Part shown: one piece after another, positions 1 to 5,298 of the stretch
Layout of the letters: every line of letters begins with the position of its first letter
Position numbering within the stretch: position 1 is the stretch's first letter
Assembly (NCBI GenBank): GCA_023141075.1
Contig: JAGLKL010000100.1
Location: 1-5,377, forward strand
DNA from: Alphaproteobacteria bacterium
Lineage (GTDB): Bacteria; Pseudomonadota; Alphaproteobacteria; Micavibrionales; Micavibrionaceae
Direction of reading: 5' to 3'
Length of the DNA stretch: 5,377 bases
Notes under the pieces: generated by a model
The model's input: the letters and a program-made list of their open reading frames with translations, nothing else
The model's database searches: none
Told to the model about the DNA's origin: nothing
Position numbers and translations under genes: made by a program

Positions 1-15
1 TACATTTTGCTTGAG

Positions 16-101
16 GAATTTTTTTGATTATCTGCGCATAATTTCATTCACCGTAGCTACGGCTATGCTTCAAAAATTATACTTGATCCTCGAAAAAATT
101 C
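16..101. repeat. Imperfect ~86-bp palindromic element
   Basis: Seen directly: a perfect 12-bp palindrome CCGTAGCTACGG (51-62) sits between two further pairs of inverted blocks, ATAATTT (38-44) with AAATTAT (74-80), and GAATTTTTT (16-24) with AAAAAATTC (93-101). The arms differ by a few bases of insertion, so the pairing is not continuous. Every frame I read on the minus strand across this element has stops. It could fold as a long RNA hairpin, be a dispersed palindromic repeat, or be a protein-binding dyad. Which of these applies is inference; a genome-wide copy count would decide. Confidence 0.5.
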
Positions 102-164
102 ATTGGCGCAATTCTGTACTATTCTTAAGTGGAACTACTATATTACTTAATGTTTTGAGATCCG

Positions 165-190
165 AGCGGGGTAAATCACCGCTTTTTTTT
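165..190 (+). terminator. Intrinsic terminator of an upstream unit
   Basis: A GC-rich 5-bp stem AGCGG (165-169) / CCGCT (179-183) with a 9-nt loop runs directly into a tract of eight T (183-190). This is the classical rho-independent form on the + strand. No convincing coding region precedes it inside the window, so it probably ends a transcript that begins left of position 1. It also insulates the pilin control region from read-through. Confidence 0.75.
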
Positions 191-353
191 GTGCCCGAAA
201 ACAAGACTGTTTTGAGCTGATGACTTGGAAAAGCTGTGGGTTTAGATCTTAGTTAAAGGAATCTAATAATAGCCTTTTATTGCTAACCGATTGAGTAAAA
301 GGAATAAAGTGTCTTTTTTTATTCGACAGTTTTTTGCACCGCACACTATAAAC
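191..353. other. Gene-free region with small stem-loops
   Basis: I see no supportable gene here. The stretch contains several short AT-rich stems: AAAACA/TGTTTT (198-203/208-213), CCTTTTA/TAAAAGG (273-279/296-302) and GAATAAA/TTTATTC (302-308/318-324). The last two share base 302. None is followed immediately by a clean T tract, so I do not call them terminators. The left copy of the 18-bp inverted repeat lies inside, at 229-246. Confidence 0.5.
229..246 (+). repeat. Left copy of 18-bp inverted repeat
   Basis: AAAAGCTGTGGGTTTAGA is the exact reverse complement of positions 5360-5377. Extending inward, four of the next six bases also match (247-252 against 5354-5359), giving 22 of 24. The match cannot be followed outward because the partner ends at the window edge. 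The two copies bracket the flp-cpaABCD segment in opposite orientation. Confidence 0.7.
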
Positions 354-461
354 AAGTAATGACGAAGTAATTATTTCACCATTACTTTAAACCGCAATTC
401 GCATAAAATTTTATGTAAATACTTATATATTATATACTGAGAAAAAATATGGATTACTTCG
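354..461. promoter_or_regulatory. Cluster of four AAGTAAT heptamers (possible operator)
   Basis: The heptamer AAGTAAT occurs forward at 354-360 and 365-371, and reversed (ATTACTT) at 381-387 and 453-459. Two pairs extend further as inverted repeats: AAGTAATG (354-361) with CATTACTT (380-387), and CGAAGTAAT (363-371) with ATTACTTCG (453-461). All copies lie just upstream of the predicted flp promoter, which would suit a multi-site transcription factor. The factor is unknown, and binding is inference from the repeat pattern alone. Confidence 0.45.
402..415. repeat. 14-bp perfect AT-rich palindrome
   Basis: CATAAAATTTTATG reads identically on both strands. It lies within the AAGTAAT cluster, about 50 bp upstream of the CtrA-like box for flp, so it may be part of the same control region. 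AT-rich palindromes of this kind can arise by chance in such a composition. Confidence 0.4.
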
Positions 462-466
462 TTTGC

Positions 467-499
467 TTAATTGTTTTTTAAGTAAATGCGGGTTATTAT
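467..499 (+). promoter_or_regulatory. Predicted CtrA-activated promoter of flp
   Basis: Positions 467-481 are TTAATTGTTTTTTAA, a perfect TTAA-N7-TTAA, the recognition sequence of the alphaproteobacterial cell-cycle regulator CtrA. A -35-like TTGTTT (471-476) lies inside this box, and a -10-like TATTAT (494-499) follows at exactly 17 bp. A CtrA box overlapping the -35 is the arrangement known for CtrA-activated promoters, and Caulobacter pilA is a known CtrA target. Transcription would start near 506, giving a leader of about 90 nt before flp. The assignment of CtrA is inference from the motif and family. Confidence 0.65.
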
Positions 500-529
500 G
501 AGAGGGTATATCGGTTAAGGAGCTTCACG

Positions 530-571
530 ATGTTTTTGGTGGAGATGGGTTTTACCGGGATGACATTATAA
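530..571 (+). CDS. Possible 13-residue leader ORF upstream of flp
   Basis: A short ORF encodes MFLVEMGFTGMTL and stops at TAA 569-571. It is preceded by AAGGAG (517-522) at a 7-nt spacing to its ATG, as good a ribosome binding site as that of flp itself. It lies in the predicted flp leader and ends 23 nt before the flp start. It has no recognisable domain and no clear signal peptide. It may be a regulatory leader peptide that couples translation to flp, or simply a chance ORF next to a chance Shine-Dalgarno sequence. Conservation in relatives would separate these. Confidence 0.35.
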   Translation: MFLVEMGFTGMTL

Positions 572-572
572 C

Positions 573-591
573 TATCTTGCATAAGGAGATA
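573..591 (+). promoter_or_regulatory. flp ribosome binding site within a small hairpin
   Basis: AAGGAG (583-588) is placed 6 nt before the flp ATG at 595 and fixes that start over the in-frame ATG at 577, which has no such site. The same bases can be partly hidden in a hairpin: TATCTT (573-578) pairs with GAGATA (586-591), including one G-U pair, with a 7-nt loop. The hairpin is weak by itself but starts right after the leader ORF stop, so a ribosome there could disrupt it. Confidence 0.5.
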
Positions 592-594
592 AAC

Positions 595-783
595 ATGTTA
601 ACGAAATTGATTGCACGTTACTTGAGTAGAGAAGATGGCGCCACTGCTATCGAATATGGTTTGATCGCGGCTGGTATCGCTGTTGTTATTTCAGCGGCTG
701 TATTTGCCCTTGGTGGCAGTATTACCAATCTGTTTACTGAAGTTGGTACTACACTTGATAGTGCTAGCACCGGTGGCGTCTAA
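595..783 (+). CDS. flp: Flp-family type IVb pilin precursor
   Basis: This 62-residue protein is the major structural subunit of the Flp/Tad pilus. The start at 595 is chosen over 577 because AAGGAG lies 6 nt before it and because the protein then begins MLTKLIARYL, as is usual for alphaproteobacterial Flp pilins. The class III leader is residues 1-15, with predicted cleavage between Gly15 and Ala16. The mature N-terminus ATAIEYGLIAAGIAVVI carries the hallmark Glu at +5 and Tyr at +6, followed by a hydrophobic helix (to about residue 38) that packs in the pilus core. Mature length is about 47 residues, normal for the family. The tail is Gly/Ser/Thr rich. The gene has its own promoter and its own terminator, consistent with high, separate expression of the subunit. 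Caulobacter calls this gene pilA. CpaA, encoded next, should process it. Confidence 0.95.
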   Translation: MLTKLIARYLSREDGATAIEYGLIAAGIAVVISAAVFALGGSITNLFTEVGTTLDSASTGGV

Positions 784-818
784 ATCTTCCGGAACAAGAA
801 TTATTGATTACAAGAGTT

Positions 819-847
819 AAAGTCCGTCGTTTTTATGGCGGGCTTTT
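819..847 (+). terminator. Intrinsic terminator after flp
   Basis: A stem formed by AAAGTCCGTC-type sequence (core 819-828) and GGCGGGCTTT (core 837-846), with two G-U pairs and an 8-nt loop, ends in TTTT (844-847) followed by CCTT. The T tract is short but the stem is stable. It lies 35 nt after the flp stop and should separate pilin mRNA from cpaA; partial read-through would give low cpaA expression. Confidence 0.7.
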
Positions 848-849
848 CC

Positions 850-875
850 TTATGTGGGATTTCTCTTTATGTGGG
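850..875. repeat. Direct repeat TTATGTGGG, 17-bp period
   Basis: TTATGTGGG occurs at 850-858 and again at 867-875, between the flp terminator and cpaA. It could be a tandem protein-binding site for cpaA control or a small duplication. I could not find a convincing -10/-35 pair in 852-952. Confidence 0.35.
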
Positions 876-952
876 GAAAGCAGGGGGTAAGCCTATCGCC
901 TTTTCAGACGTTATGGTGTAAGCTCAATTACATGATAGTGTAAGTTTGATCC

Positions 953-1495
953 ATGCTGATATTAATTATTTATTTGATGTGTCTGTTCGCTGCAATCGGT
1001 CTGGCGGGTCTTGCCGGTTTTTCGGATGTAAAGGGTCTGACAATCCCTAATAGCTATAGTCTGTATATGATCGCTTCTTTCATTATAGCTTATTCAGCGC
1101 TTTATTTTGGTGCTCCAGAGGTAAAAATTTTCGGCGGGGTTGCTTGTCATATTCTATCGGTTCTCATTTTCTTTATTGTGACATTTATCCTATTTGCTTT
1201 GAATGTGCTTGGGGCAGGGGATTCCAAATTCGGCGCTGCCTGCGCATTATGGGTTAGTTTAAAGTACCTGCCGATTTATTTGTTTTTTATGACTCTTTTT
1301 GGTGGAATACTTGGAATTGTTACGCTATATATAAAGCATAAGAAACCATTTAAGTCTCCAGCGCAAGGAAGCTGGGTTTACCAAGCGCAAAATGGCGTCG
1401 GTAATGTTCCATATGGCGTTGCCATTGGTTTTGGCTTGGTGGTAACTTTTATCTACGCTGAGTATCTTTCGGTGGCTGTTTTGACCTCTTTTTGA
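953..1495 (+). CDS. cpaA: CpaA/TadV prepilin peptidase (A24 aspartic protease)
   Basis: This 180-residue integral membrane protein would cut the Gly15-Ala16 bond of the Flp precursor at the cytoplasmic face of the inner membrane. The two catalytic aspartates of the A24 family are present: Asp25 in FSDVKGLTIPN, and Asp90 in the GxGD motif GAGDSKFGA. The protein is almost entirely hydrophobic, with roughly five to six membrane segments, the first spanning about residues 1-22 and others near 36-53, 60-86, 97-119 and 155-177. It lacks the N-terminal methyltransferase domain of PilD-type peptidases, as expected for CpaA/TadV. The start at 953 is the first possible one after an in-frame stop at 947-949, but no Shine-Dalgarno sequence is visible; the in-frame ATG at 977 would shorten the first helix. 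The gene lies between the flp terminator and a 282-bp gap before cpaB. Confidence 0.93.
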   Translation: MLILIIYLMCLFAAIGLAGLAGFSDVKGLTIPNSYSLYMIASFIIAYSALYFGAPEVKIFGGVACHILSVLIFFIVTFILFALNVLGAGDSKFGAACALWVSLKYLPIYLFFMTLFGGILGIVTLYIKHKKPFKSPAQGSWVYQAQNGVGNVPYGVAIGFGLVVTFIYAEYLSVAVLTSF

Positions 1496-1510
1496 GGAGC
1501 GTATAGACAA

Positions 1511-1568
1511 GCTTTTTATTAATTATTTCAAATAGTTATAATTTTAAATTAAAGTCAAAATAAAAAGC
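1511..1568. repeat. 10-bp inverted repeat in the cpaA-cpaB gap
   Basis: GCTTTTTATT (1511-1520) and AATAAAAAGC (1559-1568) are perfect reverse complements separated by 38 nt, with a smaller nested pair AATTAT/ATAATT (1521-1526/1538-1543). No T tract follows the stem on either strand, so it is not a classical terminator. It begins 15 nt after the cpaA stop and could be an RNA 3'-end stabiliser or a dyad operator just upstream of the predicted cpaB promoter. Confidence 0.4.
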
Positions 1569-1587
1569 ATAAGTCGGCGAAGCAGAG

Positions 1588-1619
1588 TTTACTAATTGTT
1601 AAGAAACTGCTTGTATTAT
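1588..1619 (+). promoter_or_regulatory. Predicted CtrA-like promoter of cpaB
   Basis: TTTA-CTAATTG-TTAA (1588-1602) matches the CtrA box with one mismatch and is followed 11 nt later by TATTAT (1614-1619), the same -10-like hexamer (again followed by G) as in front of flp, where the gap is 12 nt. Predicted transcription would start near 1626, about 150 nt before the cpaB ATG. The remaining leader, about 1626-1777, holds no gene I can support. A one-mismatch box is common in AT-rich DNA, so the shared spacing is the main argument. Confidence 0.45.
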
Positions 1620-1777
1620 GGTAGGTGCGTTGGAAGCTCTATCCTGCGTTCACTGCCTTATGTGAGGCGCATCTTTTTGTTTTACAAGCTGTGATCTGTG
1701 TAAGATTTTTCGATTATTTGGTTCGTGTTTACAGATGCGAGAATTTTTTAAGTTCTTGGTATGTGGGGGCAAAAGTG

Positions 1778-2695
1778 ATGAATAAAAATATTATAGTCGT
1801 TCTAGGTGGTGCTGTTTTAGCTGCAGTGCTTGTTGCTATGTTGGTACAAATAACACTTGGCGGTAAAAAAGGAACGGTAAGTAATGGCGTAGAGGTTTTG
1901 GTGGCAGCAAAAGAGTTACGCAAAGGTACTGAATTAGGTGGGGGTGATCTGGAATGGAAGAAATGGCCGAAAGATTCCTTATTTAAGGGTGCTATCATAC
2001 GTAAGAGTGGTAAGAAGGCTGACAAGGTGCTTAAAGGGCGGTTGGATCGTTCATTTTCCAAAGGAGAGGCCGTTGTTCGTTCCGCTATTCTCAGTGGTAA
2101 AGGAAATGTTGTTGTTGCCCGTCTTGAGCCGGGTGAACGCGCTGTGTCGATTAAAGTTAATGCAGCAGCAATGGTCGCCGGTTTTATTTCTCCGGGGTCT
2201 TATGTTGATGTTATTCTGACTTATAAAAAGCGCGTCGATATTGATGATGATGCGCAGGCTGTTTCAGAAATAATTGCCCGCAATCTTGATAAGTATGCGG
2301 CGGAAACTATTCTAGAGAATGTCCGCATTCTGGCGATCGACCAGAAGGCTGAGTTGAATGATGATGACAAGATTAAAGTCGGGAAAACCGTGACTTTGGC
2401 GGTTCCTATTCGTGATGCCGAGAAATTGGCTTTGGCTTCTGAAATGGGGGACATCACGCTTGCCATGCGCGGTGTTGGTGATGATGCCGTTAATGAGGTA
2501 ACTCCGACGGTAACTGATGCAAGGATGAGTTCTATTGATGATGAAATCTATGTAGAATACGAACTCATGAAAGAGAAAAATGATATGGGTTCAACGGCGA
2601 TAAAAATTTATCACGGTTCTGAAGTCGCAGTCTCTGGTGTCAGAGGGGGAGGCGGAAGAAATGTATATGAAGAAGAGGAAATGATGGAGGAATGA
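1778..2695 (+). CDS. cpaB: CpaB/RcpC Flp pilus assembly protein
   Basis: This 305-residue protein is a periplasmic component that works with the CpaC secretin in Flp pilus assembly. The ATG at 1778 is preceded by GGGGG (1765-1769) at 8 nt and places a single N-terminal membrane anchor at residues 5-27, as is usual for CpaB. The open frame continues upstream to a GTG at 1625, but that would put about 50 unrelated residues before the anchor and lies upstream of the predicted transcript start. A SAF domain (about 38-104, with VEVLVAAKELRKGTEL) is followed by the RcpC domain (about 111-231), with the family signatures RAVSIKVNA, VAGFISPGSYVDVIL (133-147) and ETILENVRILAIDQ. An Asp-rich insert, DIDDDA, lies near 154-159. 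The protein ends in a Gly-rich stretch (about 289-293) and an acidic tail EEEEMMEE (298-305), which looks unusual. It stands 282 bp after cpaA and 183 bp before cpaC. Confidence 0.93.
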   Translation: MNKNIIVVLGGAVLAAVLVAMLVQITLGGKKGTVSNGVEVLVAAKELRKGTELGGGDLEWKKWPKDSLFKGAIIRKSGKKADKVLKGRLDRSFSKGEAVVRSAILSGKGNVVVARLEPGERAVSIKVNAAAMVAGFISPGSYVDVILTYKKRVDIDDDAQAVSEIIARNLDKYAAETILENVRILAIDQKAELNDDDKIKVGKTVTLAVPIRDAEKLALASEMGDITLAMRGVGDDAVNEVTPTVTDARMSSIDDEIYVEYELMKEKNDMGSTAIKIYHGSEVAVSGVRGGGGRNVYEEEEMMEE

Positions 2696-2700
2696 GTTTC

Positions 2701-2736
2701 CTTAGATTGTTGGCCTAAGAATTTTAATAGTGGCCA
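2701..2736 (+). other. Overlapping alternative stems after cpaB
   Basis: CTTAG (2701-2705) can pair with CTAAG (2715-2719), or TGGCC (2711-2715) with GGCCA (2732-2736). The two share base 2715 and interleave, so they are mutually exclusive. Neither is followed by a strong T tract. They lie between the cpaB stop and the predicted cpaC promoter and may protect the 3' end or do nothing. Confidence 0.25.
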
Positions 2737-2738
2737 TG

Positions 2739-2770
2739 TTAGATTTTCGTTAACATTTTTTGTGTATGAG
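2739..2770 (+). promoter_or_regulatory. Predicted CtrA-like promoter of cpaC
   Basis: TTAG-ATTTTCG-TTAA (2739-2753) is a one-mismatch CtrA box. TATGAG (2765-2770), a 4-of-6 match to the -10 consensus, follows after 11 nt, the same gap as at cpaB. Transcription would start near 2777, leaving a leader of about 100 nt before the cpaC ATG at 2879. Confidence 0.4.
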
Positions 2771-2878
2771 TTTGTAGACGGTACTTAAATTTGTTTTCCA
2801 GATTTTTTGAGGTACCACAGGCGTAAAAGACTTAGATATTCGTTATTTCTGTGTTTTTATAAAGATGAAAGAAAAAAG

Positions 2879-4366
2879 ATGACAGCTTTGCGAAAACATC
2901 ACCTTAATGCCTTTCCGTTGATCGTGGCTTTATGCGCGTTCGCGGTGATGTTCGGACATGGGGAATCATATGCATCAAAAGGGGATCTGGTTTCTCTGCG
3001 GCCTTCTGTCGAGAGTGTGCAGGCGCCATTGTTTTTGACGCTGGGTAAAGCTGATATTCTTAATTTACCGGAAGGCGTATCAGATGTTCTGGTCGCTAAT
3101 CCAACGATTGTGGACGTGCAGGCCGTGCAGTCGAACAGACTTTATGCGGTGGGGCTAAATATCGGTGATACGAACGTCATTATTCTTGATGCGAAGGGAA
3201 ATGTTTTAAAACGCATAGATATTCATGTTTCTTATGATCTTCAAGCCATCCAAAGTACGGTAGAAAAATTATTTCCTGATGAACAGGTTAAAGTCGGGTG
3301 TGTTCACGATCAAATAATTTTGACAGGTATAGCGTCCAGTCCTGAGGTGGCAGGCAAGATATCAAATCTGGTGGCTCATTATGTTAGCGACTTGCAAGAT
3401 ACAGAAGGGACTATTGATTATTTAATATCAAATCTTCTTGAAGTCCGCGGTGAACAACAGGTTATGCTCCAAGTAAAAATAATTGAAGCGGAACGTAGCG
3501 TAATCAAAGAGCTTGGCGTTGACTTTTCTGTTAATGATCCAGATGAGCTTTCTGTTAGTACTTTATGGGGTGCTACGCCATATTCAAATATTGGCGGTAG
3601 AGGTAATGCTGTTGGGCTTGGTGGAGCATCAGGGCTTACTCTGTCACAGGATGCCGTGGGAGTTGCAAGTGGCTTTCTTGATACAAATATCAGCGGTATA
3701 GGGACGTTAGGGTTGTTTTTGGAAGCACTTGAAGAAGAAAATCTTGTGAATATGTTGGCTGAGCCGAATTTAACGGCTGTGTCCGGGCAACAGGCCGGAT
3801 TCCTCGCAGGTGGGGAGTTTCCTGTTCCTTCAGGGCGGGATCAATACGGAAATATTACGATTGAATATCGTGAGTTTGGGGTGTCTTTAAACTTTAAGCC
3901 GGTGGTGATGTCGGAGAAGCGTATAAGCCTGCAACTTAATACTGAGGTTTCATCTCTGGACGTTGCCAATGGTGTGACGCTTGCAGATCTGGTTGTCCCG
4001 GGTCTTGATATTCGCCGCACTAATACAACGATTGAAATTCCCAGCGGCGGCAGTTTGATGATTGCCGGATTGCTGCAATCTGAGACTATTGAAGGGCTGA
4101 AGGGATTGCCGGGGGTTAAAGATATGCCGATTCTGGGTGATTTGATGTCTTCTGACAGTTTTCAGCGTGAGGAAACAGAACTTGTCGTGATTGTAACTGC
4201 TTATCTGGTTGAGCCTTATGCGGAAAAACAGGACTCTGAAAAACTTCCGAAGAAAAAACAGGGGCGTTTGGCGACAATTTTTTCGGATAATATCCGTCGC
4301 ACCTATGAACTGGAAGATAATAGTATGTTCGCTAAAGCAGGTGTATTTGGATATATTGTAGATTAA
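2879..4366 (+). CDS. cpaC: CpaC/RcpA outer-membrane secretin
   Basis: This 495-residue protein forms the gated outer-membrane channel through which the Flp pilus exits. The ATG at 2879 places a Sec signal peptide at residues 1-32 (basic MTALRKHH, hydrophobic core, cleavage after SYA); a longer frame back to TTG 2807 would bury it. The mature protein starts with the secretin N-terminal domain typical of the Tad family (about 47-117: PLFLTLGKADILNLP, VLVANPTIVDVQAV, GDTNVIILD), then a BON-like region (about 119-176). The secretin core spans about 193-444, beginning GEQQVMLQVKIIEAERSVIKELGV, and includes AEPNLTAVSGQQAGFLAGGEF (from 294), EFGVSLNFKPVV, VPGLDIRRTNTTIEIPSG, the GLPGVKDMPILGDL segment and ETELVVIVTAYLVEP. 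The C-terminal tail ends GVFGYIVD, like other CpaC proteins. Length is normal. No strong Shine-Dalgarno is visible, only AAAG-rich sequence. CpaB and CpaD flank it as partners. Confidence 0.96.
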   Translation: MTALRKHHLNAFPLIVALCAFAVMFGHGESYASKGDLVSLRPSVESVQAPLFLTLGKADILNLPEGVSDVLVANPTIVDVQAVQSNRLYAVGLNIGDTNVIILDAKGNVLKRIDIHVSYDLQAIQSTVEKLFPDEQVKVGCVHDQIILTGIASSPEVAGKISNLVAHYVSDLQDTEGTIDYLISNLLEVRGEQQVMLQVKIIEAERSVIKELGVDFSVNDPDELSVSTLWGATPYSNIGGRGNAVGLGGASGLTLSQDAVGVASGFLDTNISGIGTLGLFLEALEEENLVNMLAEPNLTAVSGQQAGFLAGGEFPVPSGRDQYGNITIEYREFGVSLNFKPVVMSEKRISLQLNTEVSSLDVANGVTLADLVVPGLDIRRTNTTIEIPSGGSLMIAGLLQSETIEGLKGLPGVKDMPILGDLMSSDSFQREETELVVIVTAYLVEPYAEKQDSEKLPKKKQGRLATIFSDNIRRTYELEDNSMFAKAGVFGYIVD

Positions 4367-4506
4367 ATACATGTCAGTATATGCAAGACCTTTGCCTTGA
4401 CACCGTATTAAGTCATAATAAAGCGTTTTGGGTTTTGTCCTCAAAGAGATATCAGGGCTCAAAAGACATTTTTAGATCGATATTCAAGGAGTGAAACAGG
4501 TACATT
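4367..4506 (+). promoter_or_regulatory. cpaC-cpaD gap with distant AAGGAG
   Basis: This 140-nt gap holds no gene. AAGGAG (4486-4491) is the best ribosome binding sequence before cpaD but lies 15 nt from the ATG at 4507, farther than usual; a poorer CAGG (4497-4500) lies 6 nt away. A perfect -35 hexamer TTGACA (4397-4402) is present but no -10 is suitably spaced, so I do not call a promoter. No terminator is visible, so cpaD is probably co-transcribed with cpaC. Confidence 0.4.
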
Positions 4507-5238
4507 ATGACCCGCTCAACATACGACAAGTCTACGGCAGATGATCAAATCCGAAAAACAAGCAATATACGCGGCAAACGCAAAAATCCGTTCAGGTGTC
4601 TTGTGAAAGCCTGTGTGGCTGTTCTTTCAATCGGGCTGAGTGGCTGTATGGATTTATATGAGCCATCGACCATAAACGAAAATCCTATTCAGGTGAAGGA
4701 AGAGGCGTTCCTACAGGATGTTCCTGTGGTTGACGTGGATGAGGAGTATATTAGAGTTTTGGCTCATCACTACAAAAGGTATGGTTCATCGTCTATGGAT
4801 ATTCTTGTTACCTATGATCCGCATTCAAAAGACAATACGGCTATGAACGCGACCAATAAAGTAGCGGATATCGCCGGGATTTTACGTGATATATATGATG
4901 TGAAGAATGTGAAGGCCGGTATTATGCCGATTTCTTCTCAAAACGAAGCACCACGGTTGCTGGTTTCGTATGATTCTTTGTCAGCACACGCTCCGCGGGG
5001 GTGTGATGGGATGTTGCCGGGTCTTGAAGGACGTCCTATGGAAGATGATTCCAGATACAAATTGGGATGTTCAATAGCCACTTTTAAGACGCGCCAAGTA
5101 GCTCGTCCGGCTGATTTGACGGGGCATGGTGTGGATAATCCGAACACAGAAGGGCGTTCAGCTTCCAATATTGTAGATTATTATCGCTCAGGAGCTCAAA
5201 ACGAGGCTTTGGGAGGAGAAACCGCATCAGAAGACTAA
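4507..5238 (+). CDS. cpaD: CpaD pilus assembly lipoprotein
   Basis: This 243-residue precursor is the outer-membrane lipoprotein of the Tad apparatus, thought to support the secretin. A basic region is followed by a hydrophobic stretch (about 33-46) ending in the lipobox LSGC, with lipidated Cys47; the mature protein is about 197 residues. The n-region is long (about 30 residues before the hydrophobic core). A GTG at 4603 (codon 33), preceded by a weak AGGTG, would give a more ordinary 15-residue lipoprotein leader, so the true start is uncertain. The C-terminal part has the CpaD family signature, a GC (187-188) followed by VARPADL (198-204) and a later SNIVDYYRSGAQ segment, with a second cysteine at 166 that may pair with Cys188 (inference). 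It follows cpaC by 140 nt, and the order cpaC-cpaD is typical. The next gene, expected to be cpaE, is beyond the window. Confidence 0.9.
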   Translation: MTRSTYDKSTADDQIRKTSNIRGKRKNPFRCLVKACVAVLSIGLSGCMDLYEPSTINENPIQVKEEAFLQDVPVVDVDEEYIRVLAHHYKRYGSSSMDILVTYDPHSKDNTAMNATNKVADIAGILRDIYDVKNVKAGIMPISSQNEAPRLLVSYDSLSAHAPRGCDGMLPGLEGRPMEDDSRYKLGCSIATFKTRQVARPADLTGHGVDNPNTEGRSASNIVDYYRSGAQNEALGGETASED

Positions 5239-5247
5239 TTTGCTTTG

Positions 5248-5280
5248 GTAAGCGTTTTTTCATGTATTTTATGCGCTTAC
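5248..5280 (+). other. Stem-loop after cpaD
   Basis: GTAAGCG (5248-5254) pairs perfectly with CGCTTAC (5274-5280), and CAT/ATG (5261-5263/5271-5273) can extend the stem across a 6-T bulge. It begins 9 nt after the cpaD stop. No T tract follows on either strand, so it is more likely an mRNA 3'-end or processing structure than an intrinsic terminator. Confidence 0.4.
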
Positions 5281-5298
5281 ATAAAAACCGTTATTTCA

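Noticed and set aside
11..220. 69-codon open frame at the left end
   Set aside because: It starts at a TTG without a ribosome binding site, runs across the palindromic element and the terminator, and shows no recognisable domain. Its openness is best explained as chance.
563..582. Possible sigma-54 promoter ending at TTGC (577-580) before flp
   Set aside because: There is no GG at the required -24 position, and the start would fall at the ribosome binding site.
1625..1777. Upstream extension of cpaB to a GTG
   Set aside because: It adds about 50 residues before the normal membrane anchor, has no good ribosome binding site, and begins at about the predicted transcription start.
2807..2878. 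Upstream extension of cpaC to a TTG
   Set aside because: It would push the signal peptide inward by 24 residues, and no ribosome binding site supports it.
4397..4422. Perfect TTGACA -35 and a TTAA-N7-TAAA box before cpaD
   Set aside because: No -10-like hexamer lies 16-18 bp after TTGACA, and no TAT-type hexamer lies 11-12 nt after the box, unlike the other four sites.
3950..4462. 170-codon open frame on the minus strand
   Set aside because: It lies mostly antisense to the conserved secretin domain of cpaC and has no recognisable protein features. The same applies to minus-strand frames at 1325-1510, 1729-2061, 2221-2466 and 4938-5168.
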